Assembly (NCBI GenBank): GCA_035629025.1
Contig: DASPIU010000039.1
Coordinates: 1 to 7,452, forward strand
From: Stenotrophomonas_A sp035629025
GTDB taxonomy: Bacteria; Pseudomonadota; Gammaproteobacteria; Xanthomonadales; Xanthomonadaceae
Direction: 5' to 3'
DNA length: 7,452 nt
This document shows, piece by piece, positions 1 through 5,651 of this stretch; the stretch's first letter is position 1, and every line of letters starts with the position of its first letter. Made by a program: the position numbers and the translations under genes. The notes beneath the pieces are model-generated. The model was not told the DNA's origin and did not search any database. It saw only the letters and a program-made list of their open reading frames with translations.

Positions 1-286
1 GCACCTGTCCGCGCCCGAAATCGAACGGCAGCCCTTCCGCGCGCCCGGTCTGCTGCATCTGCGCGAGCCTGCGCTCCACGCCGGCCGCGTCGTCGCCGAA
101 TTTCGCCGCATAGGCCTCGCGCAACGGCACCGGATCGGGGCTGGCACCGGGATCCAGCTGAAACGCGTGGAAGTGGATTTCCAGCGGCGGTGCTTCTTCA
201 CCCAGCAGCGCGACCCCGCGCGCGAAGCGGTGCTTGCCGATCCAGCACCAGGGACAAACGATGTCCGACCAGATGTCGATGCGCAT
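1..286 (-). CDS. DsbA-family (FrnE-like) thiol oxidoreductase, 5' part
   Basis: Only the first 95 codons are in the window; the rest lies beyond the left edge. The protein begins MRIDIWSDIVCPWCWIGK, with a thioredoxin-type active site C11-P-W-C14 right after the first beta strand. That N-terminal placement, with no signal peptide, is typical of the FrnE/DsbA-like family (2-hydroxychromene-2-carboxylate isomerase/DsbA fold, usually about 210-240 residues), whose members are mostly cytoplasmic and act in thiol-disulfide exchange. Following residues (FHAFQLDP, then PLREAYAAKFG) also fit that family. The start is the ATG at 284-286; the upstream GGAAAA (rough Shine-Dalgarno) is weak. A poor promoter-like pair (TTGCGC at 355-360, TATCCG at 332-337, 17-base spacer, minus strand) lies upstream. 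The substrate is unknown. Family call is firm, exact role is not. Confidence 0.88.
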   Translation of the reverse strand, partial: MRIDIWSDIVCPWCWIGKHRFARGVALLGEEAPPLEIHFHAFQLDPGASPDPVPLREAYAAKFGDDAAGVERRLAQMQQTGRAEGLPFDFGRGQV

Positions 287-376
287 GAGGGGTTTTCCGG
301 ATGATCAGGGCTTTCCACTATGCCCCGAGCACGGATACGGTGCGGCCGGTGAGGGCGCAACGCAGTGTCCTCTGGC

Positions 377-397
377 TCGCGCGCAATGGGCGCGCGA
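377..397. other. GC-rich perfect hairpin in intergenic region
   Basis: TCGCGCGC at 377-384 pairs with GCGCGCGA at 390-397 around the 5-base loop AATGG, giving an 8-bp perfect stem. It lies between the REP pair and the oxidoreductase gene. Neither strand has a T-run after it, so it is not a canonical intrinsic terminator. It could stabilise or end the transcript running leftwards from rlmD and the CYTH gene, or be chance in GC-rich DNA. The rest of 287-558, apart from this and the REP pair, holds nothing I can name. Confidence 0.4.
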
Positions 398-420
398 TTG
401 CCGTTGATGGGTGCCCGCCG

Positions 421-499
421 TTGTAGGAGGGGCTTGAGCCCCCGACGAGCGAAGACGCGATCTGCCAGATGGCGGTCGCGGCTGAAGCCGCTCCTGCAG
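421..499. repeat. Inverted pair of REP sequences (REPIN/BIME-like)
   Basis: Two copies of a 27-base unit face each other. The left copy (421-447, plus strand) starts TTGTAGGAGGGGCTTGAG and holds a 6-bp stem, GGGGCT/AGCCCC, at 429-434 and 437-442. The right copy (473-499, minus strand) starts CTGCAGGAGCGGCTTCAG and holds the stem GCGGCT/AGCCGC at 478-483 and 486-491. By my alignment 19 of 27 positions match. The copies are separated by 25 bases. Such GTAGGAG-headed palindromes are a known REP class in pseudomonads and xanthomonads, mobilised by RAYT transposases; no such transposase is in this window. The pair sits just after the CYTH gene, where it could stabilise mRNA 3' ends or hinder transcription. 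Confidence 0.8.
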
Positions 500-558
500 C
501 GTCCGAGCGTCCGGTCGCGGGATTTGTCGGGCGCCCGGGGGCAGGCCACGAGCGTGCG

Positions 559-1044
559 CTACCAGCGGCTATAGGGCCGCGCCGCCAAGGCAAGATTGAA
601 GTAGCGCACATCATCGGTCACTTCGGCACCCACCCATTCCGGCAACTCGAACGCCTCGTCCGCAGAACCCAACTCGATCTCCGCCACCACCAGCCCGGCG
701 TTGTCGCCCAGAAACTCATCCACTTCCCACACATGCCGGCCGACCCGCACCAGGTGTCGGCGCTTCTCGATCACCCCGCCCACGCACAAGCGCAACAGCG
801 CCCGTGCATCCTCCAGCGGAATCGCATAATTAAACTCCTGCCGCGTATGCCCCACATCACGCGACTTCAGATTGAGGAACCCCTCCTCACCCTGGATCCG
901 CACCCGCACCGACGCCTGCTGCGTGCCCTGCTGCACCGCCGCTGCATCATTGATGTAGCCCTGCGCCATGGCGATCACTGCATGCGCCGCCTGCCGCCAA
1001 CCCGCGTCCTTGACCAGGAACTTGCGCTCGATCTCGATGCCCAT
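559..1044 (-). CDS. CYTH-domain triphosphate tunnel metalloenzyme
   Basis: A 161-residue protein made of one CYTH domain. The signature E4-I-E6-R-K8 opens the protein, followed by the other charged residues expected to line the tunnel: R47 and R49 (SVRVR), K60 (NLKSR), E70, K94 and R96, D109 and the late pair E122/E124 (AEIEL). Family members bind triphosphates with Mg2+ or Mn2+. Short bacterial proteins starting EIERKFLV, such as that of Nitrosomonas europaea, are tripolyphosphatases, so inorganic triphosphate hydrolysis is more likely than the class IV adenylate cyclase name often given. The start is the ATG at 1042-1044 rather than upstream in-frame codons, because the homology begins there and GAGG overlapping the rlmD stop is a good ribosome-binding site. 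It follows rlmD by 8 bases, so the two are probably one operon. Confidence 0.9.
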   Translation of the reverse strand: MGIEIERKFLVKDAGWRQAAHAVIAMAQGYINDAAAVQQGTQQASVRVRIQGEEGFLNLKSRDVGHTRQEFNYAIPLEDARALLRLCVGGVIEKRRHLVRVGRHVWEVDEFLGDNAGLVVAEIELGSADEAFELPEWVGAEVTDDVRYFNLALAARPYSRW

Positions 1045-1052
1045 CGTCGCCC

Positions 1053-2384
1053 TCAGCGCTCGAACAACGCGATGCTTTCCACATGCGCCGTATGCGGGAA
1101 CATGTCCATCGCCCCCGCCGCCTTCAACTTGAAACCCTGCTCGTTGACCAGATAGCCTGCATCGCGCGCCAGCGAGCCCGGGTGGCAGCTCACATAGACG
1201 ATCCGCTCGAAATTCTTCAGCGGCAGCTGCCGCAGCACATCGATCGCACCCGAACGCGGCGGGTCCAGCAACAGCTTGTCGAAGCCCTGGCGCATCCACG
1301 GCGCGTTGCGCTGGTCCTGGGTCAGGTCCGCCGCGAAGAACTGCGCGTTGCCCAGACCGTTGCGCTGCGCATTTTCCTTAGCCCGCGCCACCAGCCCCGC
1401 ATCGCCTTCCACGCCGACCACCTCACGCACCCCGCGCGCCAGCGGCAAGGTGAAATTGCCCAGACCGCAGAACAGGTCCAGCACGCGGTCGTCCGGCCGC
1501 GCATCGAGCAGGCGCAGCGCATGGTCGATCATCTTCTCGTTGAGCGTGGCATTGACCTGGATGAAATCCAGCGGCCGGAACGCCAGCTCCACGTCCCACT
1601 GCGGCAACCGGAACGACAGCGGCACCTCGCGCGGCCACAGCGCATGCACCGTCTCCAGCCCGCCGGGCTGCAGGAAGATCGCAAAGCCATGCTCGCTGCC
1701 GAACGCCGCCAGCGCCTGCTGGTCATGCTCGCTCAGCGGCTGCAGGTGGCGCACGGTGAGCACGATGGCCTCGTCGCCGGCAATGAACTCGATCTGCGGG
1801 ATGTCGCGCTTGCCATCCAGCGTTTCCACCAGCGCGCCCAGCGCCGCGACCTTCTCGCCGATCTGCGGGATCACCGTGTAGCACACCGACAGGTCGGCGA
1901 CGAAGCGCGGGTCCAGCTCGCGGAAACCGACCAGCGTCTTGTCCTTCTTCTCCACCCGGCGCACCGAGAAGCGGCCCTTGCGGCGATAGCCCCAGTTCTG
2001 CCCCACCAGCGCCGGCAGCACCCGCTCCGGGGTGACATGGCCGATGCGCTGCAGGTTGTCCAGCAGCACGCGCTGCTTGGCGACAATCTGCTCGTCCTCG
2101 TTCAGGTGCTGCAGCACGCAGCCGGCGCACACACCGAAGTGCGGGCAGCGCGGCGGCACGCGCTGCGGCGAGGCCTGCAAGACTTCCAGCGTGCGCGCTT
2201 CGTCGAAATGGCGGCTGCGCGCGGTCGGCTCGGCCACCACGACCTCGCCGGGCAGCGCACCGGTGATGAAGGTGACCTTGCCGCCCTCGCCATCGCGGCG
2301 GGCAACGCCGCGGCCGTCGTGGCTGAGGTCAAGGATGTCGGTCTGGAAGGGAGTACGGTCGAGGCGTCTGCCGGATCTGGCCAC
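1053..2384 (-). CDS. rlmD: 23S rRNA (uracil-1939-C5)-methyltransferase RlmD
   Basis: This enzyme (also RumA) makes 5-methyluridine at U1939 of 23S rRNA using S-adenosylmethionine. At 443 residues it is close to the E. coli length of 433. An N-terminal TRAM-type RNA-binding region (about 10-68) is followed by the iron-sulfur cysteines C80, C86, C89 and, later, C168. A Rossmann methyltransferase domain follows, with VLDLFCGLGNF at 301-311, DPPRSG at 374-379, the catalytic nucleophile in YVSC400HPGS, and the general-base glutamate in HVE436S. All key residues are present. I chose the GTG at 2382-2384, giving MARSGRRLDRTPF, which matches the start I recall for xanthomonad homologues; a TTG 7 codons upstream lacks a ribosome-binding site. 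The start codon lies in the 10-bp palindrome GCCACGTGGC (2380-2389). It is transcribed away from the receiver-Hpt gene and leads into the CYTH gene. Confidence 0.95.
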   Translation of the reverse strand: MARSGRRLDRTPFQTDILDLSHDGRGVARRDGEGGKVTFITGALPGEVVVAEPTARSRHFDEARTLEVLQASPQRVPPRCPHFGVCAGCVLQHLNEDEQIVAKQRVLLDNLQRIGHVTPERVLPALVGQNWGYRRKGRFSVRRVEKKDKTLVGFRELDPRFVADLSVCYTVIPQIGEKVAALGALVETLDGKRDIPQIEFIAGDEAIVLTVRHLQPLSEHDQQALAAFGSEHGFAIFLQPGGLETVHALWPREVPLSFRLPQWDVELAFRPLDFIQVNATLNEKMIDHALRLLDARPDDRVLDLFCGLGNFTLPLARGVREVVGVEGDAGLVARAKENAQRNGLGNAQFFAADLTQDQRNAPWMRQGFDKLLLDPPRSGAIDVLRQLPLKNFERIVYVSCHPGSLARDAGYLVNEQGFKLKAAGAMDMFPHTAHVESIALFER

Positions 2385-2431
2385 GTGGCGACAAGCTGCG
2401 GGCAAAAAGGGCGCGTATTGTCGCAGAAGCG

Positions 2432-2447
2432 CCCGGCCGTGGCCGGG
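2432..2447. other. Perfect inverted repeat upstream of rlmD
   Basis: CCCGGCC at 2432-2438 and GGCCGGG at 2441-2447 form a perfect inverted repeat with a 2-base centre (or a 6-bp stem with the 4-base loop CGTG). It lies in the divergent region between rlmD and the receiver-Hpt gene. No T-run follows on either strand, so it is not a clear terminator. It could be an operator or a hairpin in the rlmD leader. Function is unknown. Confidence 0.4.
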
Positions 2448-2458
2448 TCCGTCCGTTC

Positions 2459-2486
2459 ATTGTCGTTTGCTCCAAAGGCAGGCAAA
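2459..2486 (-). promoter_or_regulatory. Possible promoter for rlmD
   Basis: On the minus strand TTTGCC (2486-2481) and GACAAT (2464-2459) are separated by 16 bases and resemble a weak sigma-70 promoter pointing at rlmD. A second GACAAT lies at 2422-2417 without a good -35 partner. Transcription from here would give a leader of about 70 bases holding the inverted repeat at 2432-2447. In such GC-rich DNA the match is only suggestive. Confidence 0.22.
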
Positions 2487-2515
2487 CTCCCTTTGCCGCA
2501 GGTAGTTGCTGCGGC
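2465..2515 (+). promoter_or_regulatory. Structured leader ahead of the receiver-Hpt gene
   Basis: Several stems overlap here. GTTTGC (2465-2470) can pair with GCAAAC (2482-2487). CAAAGG (2473-2478) can pair with CCTTTG (2490-2495). GGCAAA (2481-2486) can pair with TTTGCC (2492-2497). A separate 7-bp stem, GCCGCAG (2495-2501) with CTGCGGC (2509-2515), has loop GTAGTTG and ends 10 bases before the ribosome-binding site. The first three compete with one another, which is the arrangement seen in leader switches, but I recognise no known riboswitch and the transcription start is unknown, so it may not be transcribed at all. Confidence 0.3.
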
Positions 2516-2525
2516 GTGCTGACAT

Positions 2526-2530
2526 GGAGG
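2526..2530 (+). promoter_or_regulatory. Strong ribosome-binding site of the receiver-Hpt gene
   Basis: GGAGG lies 7 bases before the first of two adjacent ATG codons (2538 and 2541). The spacing favours the first, with the second also usable at 10 bases. It supports the plus-strand reading of this region over the long antisense reading frames. Confidence 0.75.
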
Positions 2531-2537
2531 CAGCAAG

Positions 2538-3251
2538 ATGATGGCTTCGCGAGAGCCCCCCCGTCCCCGCGTATTGCTGGTCGAAGACGACCCGATCAGC
2601 CTGGGTTTCTTCCAGGCCGCCCTGGAACCGCTGGCCATCCGGCTCGACTGCGCCGGCAGCATCTCCGCGGCATTGGCCCAGGCCCGGGACGCGCGCCATG
2701 ACCTGTGGCTGATCGATGCCCACCTTCCCGATGGCGACGGCACCACCCTGCTCGCGCAACTGCGCGCGCTGCAACCGGCCACCCCGGCGCTGGCGCATAC
2801 CGCCGACGCCAGCGCCAGCGCGCGGCTGCTGGCCGAAGGCTTCATCGACGTATTGATCAAACCCCTCCCGGCCAGCGAGTTGCAGCAGCATGTGCGACGC
2901 GCCCTGCCGCAACGCGCCACCCGCGAGCCGGCCAGCGGCGCCGCTGACAGCGCCCAGCATGACTGGGACGAGGCCGCGGCCCTGGCCGCGCTCAACGGCC
3001 AGCAGCACCATCTCAACGCGCTGCGCGAGTTGTTCCTGTCGGAGTTGCCGAGCACCCGCGATGCGGTGGACTCGGCTCTGCGCCAGGACGACGAACCGGC
3101 GCTGCGCAGCCAGCTGCACCGGCTGCAGGCCAGCTGCGGCTTTGTCGGCGCGGCGCGGCTGGCGCAGGCAGTGCGTGCGCTGCGTGGCGACCCGCGCTCG
3201 CCGGCGGCGCGCCATCTGTTCCACGACGCGGTGGCCTCGCTGCTGCATTGA
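2538..3251 (+). CDS. Receiver-Hpt phosphorelay protein, no output domain
   Basis: A 237-residue soluble protein with two signalling domains. The N-terminal receiver (about 10-125) has the acidic pair E16/D17-D18 in VLLVEDD, the phosphoacceptor D60 in LWLIDAHLPDGDG, T88 and K108 in the IKP motif. After a short Ala/Pro/Ser-rich linker (about 125-140) comes a C-terminal Hpt-type helical domain. The likely phosphoacceptor histidine is H194 in LHRLQASCGFVGAARL, which follows the Hpt pattern HxLKGSxxxxGA except that the usual lysine is Q197. There is no DNA-binding, GGDEF, EAL or kinase domain, so it probably passes phosphate between partners rather than acting on DNA. It stands alone on the plus strand between divergent rlmD and convergent recO; no kinase is nearby. 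Receiver call is firm, Hpt call is good, pathway unknown. Confidence 0.88.
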   Translation: MMASREPPRPRVLLVEDDPISLGFFQAALEPLAIRLDCAGSISAALAQARDARHDLWLIDAHLPDGDGTTLLAQLRALQPATPALAHTADASASARLLAEGFIDVLIKPLPASELQQHVRRALPQRATREPASGAADSAQHDWDEAAALAALNGQQHHLNALRELFLSELPSTRDAVDSALRQDDEPALRSQLHRLQASCGFVGAARLAQAVRALRGDPRSPAARHLFHDAVASLLH

Positions 3252-3262
3252 TGCCGGGCCTT

Positions 3263-3282
3263 GCCGAGGCGGCCGTCTCGGC
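3263..3282 (+). terminator. Possible hairpin between convergent genes
   Basis: GCCGAGGC (3263-3270) pairs with GTCTCGGC (3275-3282), including one G-U pair, around the loop GGCC. It starts 12 bases after the receiver-Hpt stop and lies 17 bases beyond the recO stop on the other strand. Its place between two convergent genes suits a terminator, and the G-U pair makes it stronger in the plus-strand transcript. No T-run follows on either side, so intrinsic termination is unproven. Confidence 0.33.
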
Positions 3283-3298
3283 GCCAGCACGGCGCGCG

Positions 3299-4018
3299 CT
3301 AGCGCGGCGAAAGCTCGCGCAGCATGTCCCAGGCCTTGAGCCCGCGCCCGCCCAGATGATGCAGCAGCACCGCGCGCAGGCTCAGCCGCAGTCCCGGCAG
3401 GTCGACCGGGTCCGGCATCTCGTCGCGCGCCAGGGCCAGCAGGCCACGGCCGGTGGCGGCGGCATTGCGCTCGCCAGCGCCGCGATCACTGAGCAGGCGC
3501 CGCGCGCCCTCGGAAGGGTCCAGCTGATAGCGCGCGGCCGGGTCGATGGGCTGGCCGTCGGCGTCGTGTTCCAGGTCAAAGCCCACGCCCAGCGCTTCGA
3601 GCAGGTCGCGCTCGAAGCGGCGCAAGCTCCAGGCCAGCGGTTCGCCCGCGCCCAGCCGCGCGCGCACCCGCGCGTAGGCCGCATGCAGTTCCGGTACCGG
3701 GTCATGGCGCGGCGCCAGGCGCAGCACCAGTTCGTTGAGATAGAACGCGGCCAGCATGGCCTCGCCGTGCAGCCGCGGCGCGGCGTCTTCGGCTTCGGCG
3801 CTGCGCAATTGCGCCAGTTCGCCGCGCTGCACCGCGCTGAAGCGGATGGATTGCAGCGGTTGCAGCGCGGCGCGCAACAGTTGCTTGCGTTCGCCCTGCA
3901 CGCCGCGCGCCAGCAGGCCGATGCGGCCGTGGCCCAGGCTCAGCACCTCGACCAGCAGGCTGGTCTCACGCCAGTGCCGGGCATGCAGGACAAAACCGGT
4001 TTCGTCCTCGATGCGCAT
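3299..4018 (-). CDS. recO: DNA repair protein RecO
   Basis: RecO works with RecR to load RecA on SSB-coated single-stranded DNA and to anneal complementary strands during recombinational repair. At 239 residues it matches E. coli RecO (242). The N-terminal OB fold is seen in ETGFVLHARHWRETSLLVEVLS and GRIGLLARGVQG (the string opening at residue 6 and the strand after it), with the typical basic segment ERKQLLRAALQP next. A helical domain follows, including FYLNELVLRL and LRRFERDLLEALG. There is no cysteine in the protein, so the zinc finger of Deinococcus-type RecO is absent, as in E. coli. The ATG at 4016-4018 is well fixed: an in-frame TGA lies 3 codons upstream and GAGG sits 7 bases before it. 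It is the last gene of the lepA-to-recO cluster, 41 bases after era. Confidence 0.93.
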   Translation of the reverse strand: MRIEDETGFVLHARHWRETSLLVEVLSLGHGRIGLLARGVQGERKQLLRAALQPLQSIRFSAVQRGELAQLRSAEAEDAAPRLHGEAMLAAFYLNELVLRLAPRHDPVPELHAAYARVRARLGAGEPLAWSLRRFERDLLEALGVGFDLEHDADGQPIDPAARYQLDPSEGARRLLSDRGAGERNAAATGRGLLALARDEMPDPVDLPGLRLSLRAVLLHHLGGRGLKAWDMLRELSPR

Positions 4019-4059
4019 GCGGCCGCCTCAGCCGGCGCCGCGAGCCTGCGCGGCGGCGC

Positions 4060-4968
4060 TCATTCGTAACCGAAGGCCTTCAGCGCGGCCTCGTCGTCGG
4101 ACCAGCCTTCGCGCACGCGCACCCAGGTTTCCAGGAAGACCTTGGCCCCGAACAGGCGCTCCATCTGCAGGCGGGCCTTGGCGCCGATCTCCTTCAAGCG
4201 CGTGCCGCCCTTGCCGATCACGATGGCCTTCTGGCCCTCGCGTTCGACCCAGATCACCGCGCCGATGCGCAGCAGCGCACCATCCTCGGTGAAGCGTTCG
4301 ATCTCCACCGTGGTCGCATACGGCAGTTCCTCGCCCAACTGGCGCATCAGCTGTTCGCGCACCAGTTCACCGGCCAGGAAACGCTGGCTGCGGTCGGTGA
4401 TCTCGTCTTCGCCGAACATCGGCGGCTGCTCCGGCAGCAGCGCCAGCAGGTCCTTGGCCAGCGCTTCCAGGCCCTTGCGCTTGAGCGCCGACACCGGATG
4501 CACGGCGGCGAAGTTGCGGCCTTCGCTGATCTGCGCCAGGAACGGCAGCAGCGCCGCCTTGTCCTTGAGCCGGTCCACCTTGTTGACGATCAGCACCACC
4601 GGGATATCGGCATCGCTGAGCACGTTGAAGGCCAGCGTGTCCTCCTCGTCCCAGCGCCCGGCCTCGATCACCAGCATCGCCGCGTCCACGTCCTCCAGCG
4701 AGCCGCGCGCGGCGCGGTTCATCACCCGGCTCATCGCCGAGGCCTTGAACTTGCCCTGCTCGCGATGCAGGCCGGGGGTATCAACCAGCACCACCTGGCC
4801 CTGCGGGAAGCTGGCAATGCCGAGCAGGCGGTGGCGGGTGGTCTGCGGCCGATTGGAGACGATGCTGACCTTGGCCCCGACCAGGGCATTGGTCAGAGTC
4901 GACTTGCCCACGTTGGGGCGGCCAATGACAGCGACACTGCCGCTGCGGTAAGAGGTGGCTTGGCTCAC
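4060..4968 (-). CDS. era: Ribosome-assembly GTPase Era
   Basis: Era binds the 3' end of 16S rRNA and helps 30S subunit maturation, at the inner face of the membrane and on ribosomes. The 302-residue protein has the full GTPase set: G1 GRPNVGKST (16-24), the switch region with RPQTTRHR (40-47), G3 DTPG (63-66), G4 NKVD (129-132) and G5 SAL (160-162). The C-terminal KH domain carries VIGKGGTRLKEIG (250-262) for RNA binding. Length and motifs match the E. coli protein (301). The start is a GTG (4966-4968) whose bases overlap the TGA of rnc in the shared GTGA, with GGAAG just upstream in the end of rnc. That points to translational coupling with RNase III, another enzyme of 16S rRNA processing. 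Confidence 0.97.
   Translation of the reverse strand: MSQATSYRSGSVAVIGRPNVGKSTLTNALVGAKVSIVSNRPQTTRHRLLGIASFPQGQVVLVDTPGLHREQGKFKASAMSRVMNRAARGSLEDVDAAMLVIEAGRWDEEDTLAFNVLSDADIPVVLIVNKVDRLKDKAALLPFLAQISEGRNFAAVHPVSALKRKGLEALAKDLLALLPEQPPMFGEDEITDRSQRFLAGELVREQLMRQLGEELPYATTVEIERFTEDGALLRIGAVIWVEREGQKAIVIGKGGTRLKEIGAKARLQMERLFGAKVFLETWVRVREGWSDDEAALKAFGYE
4965..4968 (-). other. rnc-era 4-base overlap (GTGA)
   Basis: The last base of the final rnc sense codon and its TGA stop form GTGA on the minus strand, and the GTG is the era start. Such overlaps usually mean that ribosomes ending the first gene restart on the second, keeping the two products in step. rnc-era coupling is also known in E. 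coli. Confidence 0.85.
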
Positions 4969-5651
4969 TTGCTGACTTCCAGTTGGCGCAGCGCCGCCGC
5001 GGCGGCCTGCTGTTCGGCCAGGCGCCGCGACCCGCCCTCGCCCTCGGCGCTCAGGGCCGGGTCGGACAGGATGCAGCGTACCTGGAAAAGCTTGGCGTGG
5101 TCGTCACCGCTTTCCGAAACGAGCTCGTAGGCGGGCAGCGGCCGTTGCCGCGCCTGCAGCCATTCCTGCAGGCGGGTCTTGGGATCTTTTTCCGGCTTGC
5201 CCACCGGCAGCGCGGCCAGTGAGGCCTCGAACCAGGGCAGCACCGCGGCACGGCAGGCTTCAAAGCCCGCGTCCAGGTAAATGGCCGCGACCACGGCCTC
5301 GACCGCGTCGGCCAGGATCGAGTCGCGGCGGTGGCCGCCGGATTTCATCTCGCCCGGGCCCAGGGTCAGGCGTTCGCCCAGTTCCAGGCTGCGGCCGATG
5401 GTCGCCAGGGCCGCTTCGCGCACCAGTTCGGCGCGGGCCCGGGTCAGGGCGCCCTCGTCGGCACGCGGCCAACGCAGGTACAGCGCCTCGGCGACCAGCA
5501 GGTTGACCACGCCGTCGCCGAGGAATTCCAGACGCTCGTTGTTCGGCGAGCCGGCGCTGCGATGGGTCAGCGCCTGCGCCAGCAGCGACGGATCGGCAAA
5601 GGCATGGCCGATCCGGTCGCCGCGCTGCGGGGTTTTACTCGGTGATACCAC
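4965..5651 (-). CDS. rnc: Ribonuclease III
   Basis: RNase III cuts double-stranded RNA, releasing the 16S and 23S rRNA precursors and processing some mRNAs. The 228-residue protein (E. coli 226) has the signature NERLEFLGDGVVN (38-50). The acidic metal-binding residues all match the E. coli set shifted by one: E39, E42, D46, E66, D115 and E118 (ILADAVEA). A C-terminal double-stranded-RNA-binding domain runs from about 155 (DPKTRLQEWLQ) to 226. The only sensible start is the GTG at 5649-5651, which lies inside the end of the upstream membrane-protein gene (17-base overlap); an AGGA lies 11 bases before it, a little far. The overlap suggests coupled translation. It is not obvious whether it is self-regulated as in E. 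coli; no long leader hairpin is visible here. Confidence 0.97.
   Translation of the reverse strand: MVSPSKTPQRGDRIGHAFADPSLLAQALTHRSAGSPNNERLEFLGDGVVNLLVAEALYLRWPRADEGALTRARAELVREAALATIGRSLELGERLTLGPGEMKSGGHRRDSILADAVEAVVAAIYLDAGFEACRAAVLPWFEASLAALPVGKPEKDPKTRLQEWLQARQRPLPAYELVSESGDDHAKLFQVRCILSDPALSAEGEGGSRRLAEQQAAAAALRQLEVSK

Noticed and set aside
332..360. Minus-strand promoter-like pair TTGCGC / TATCCG with 17-base spacer ahead of the oxidoreductase gene
   Set aside because: Position is right, but both hexamers are poor matches, so I do not list it as a feature.
529..539. GGGCGCCC palindrome followed by overlapping CCCGGG near the CYTH stop
   Set aside because: Short GC palindromes are expected often by chance here and no T-run follows to make a terminator.
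318..614. 98-codon minus-strand frame across the REP pair
   Set aside because: It is translated repeat and the end of the CYTH gene in another frame; no motif and no ribosome-binding site supports it.
1045..1299. N-terminal extension of the CYTH protein into rlmD
   Set aside because: The extra residues are frame-shifted rlmD coding sequence and have no homology to CYTH proteins; the ATG at 1042-1044 has its own ribosome-binding site.
1083..2522. Long plus-strand open frame opposite rlmD (479 codons)
   Set aside because: It is the antisense shadow of rlmD in GC-rich DNA: the product is very rich in Gln, Arg, His and Ala with no recognisable domain, while the minus-strand protein has every RlmD catalytic and cluster residue.
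2102..3290. Two long minus-strand open frames across the receiver-Hpt gene
   Set aside because: Low-complexity, Arg/Ala/Ser- or Gln/Gly-rich products without known motifs. The plus strand has a strong ribosome-binding site and clear receiver and Hpt motifs.
3248..4069. Plus-strand open frame opposite recO (273 codons)
   Set aside because: Antisense shadow rich in Gln, Ala and Arg; recO on the other strand has the family's features, a fixed start and a good ribosome-binding site.
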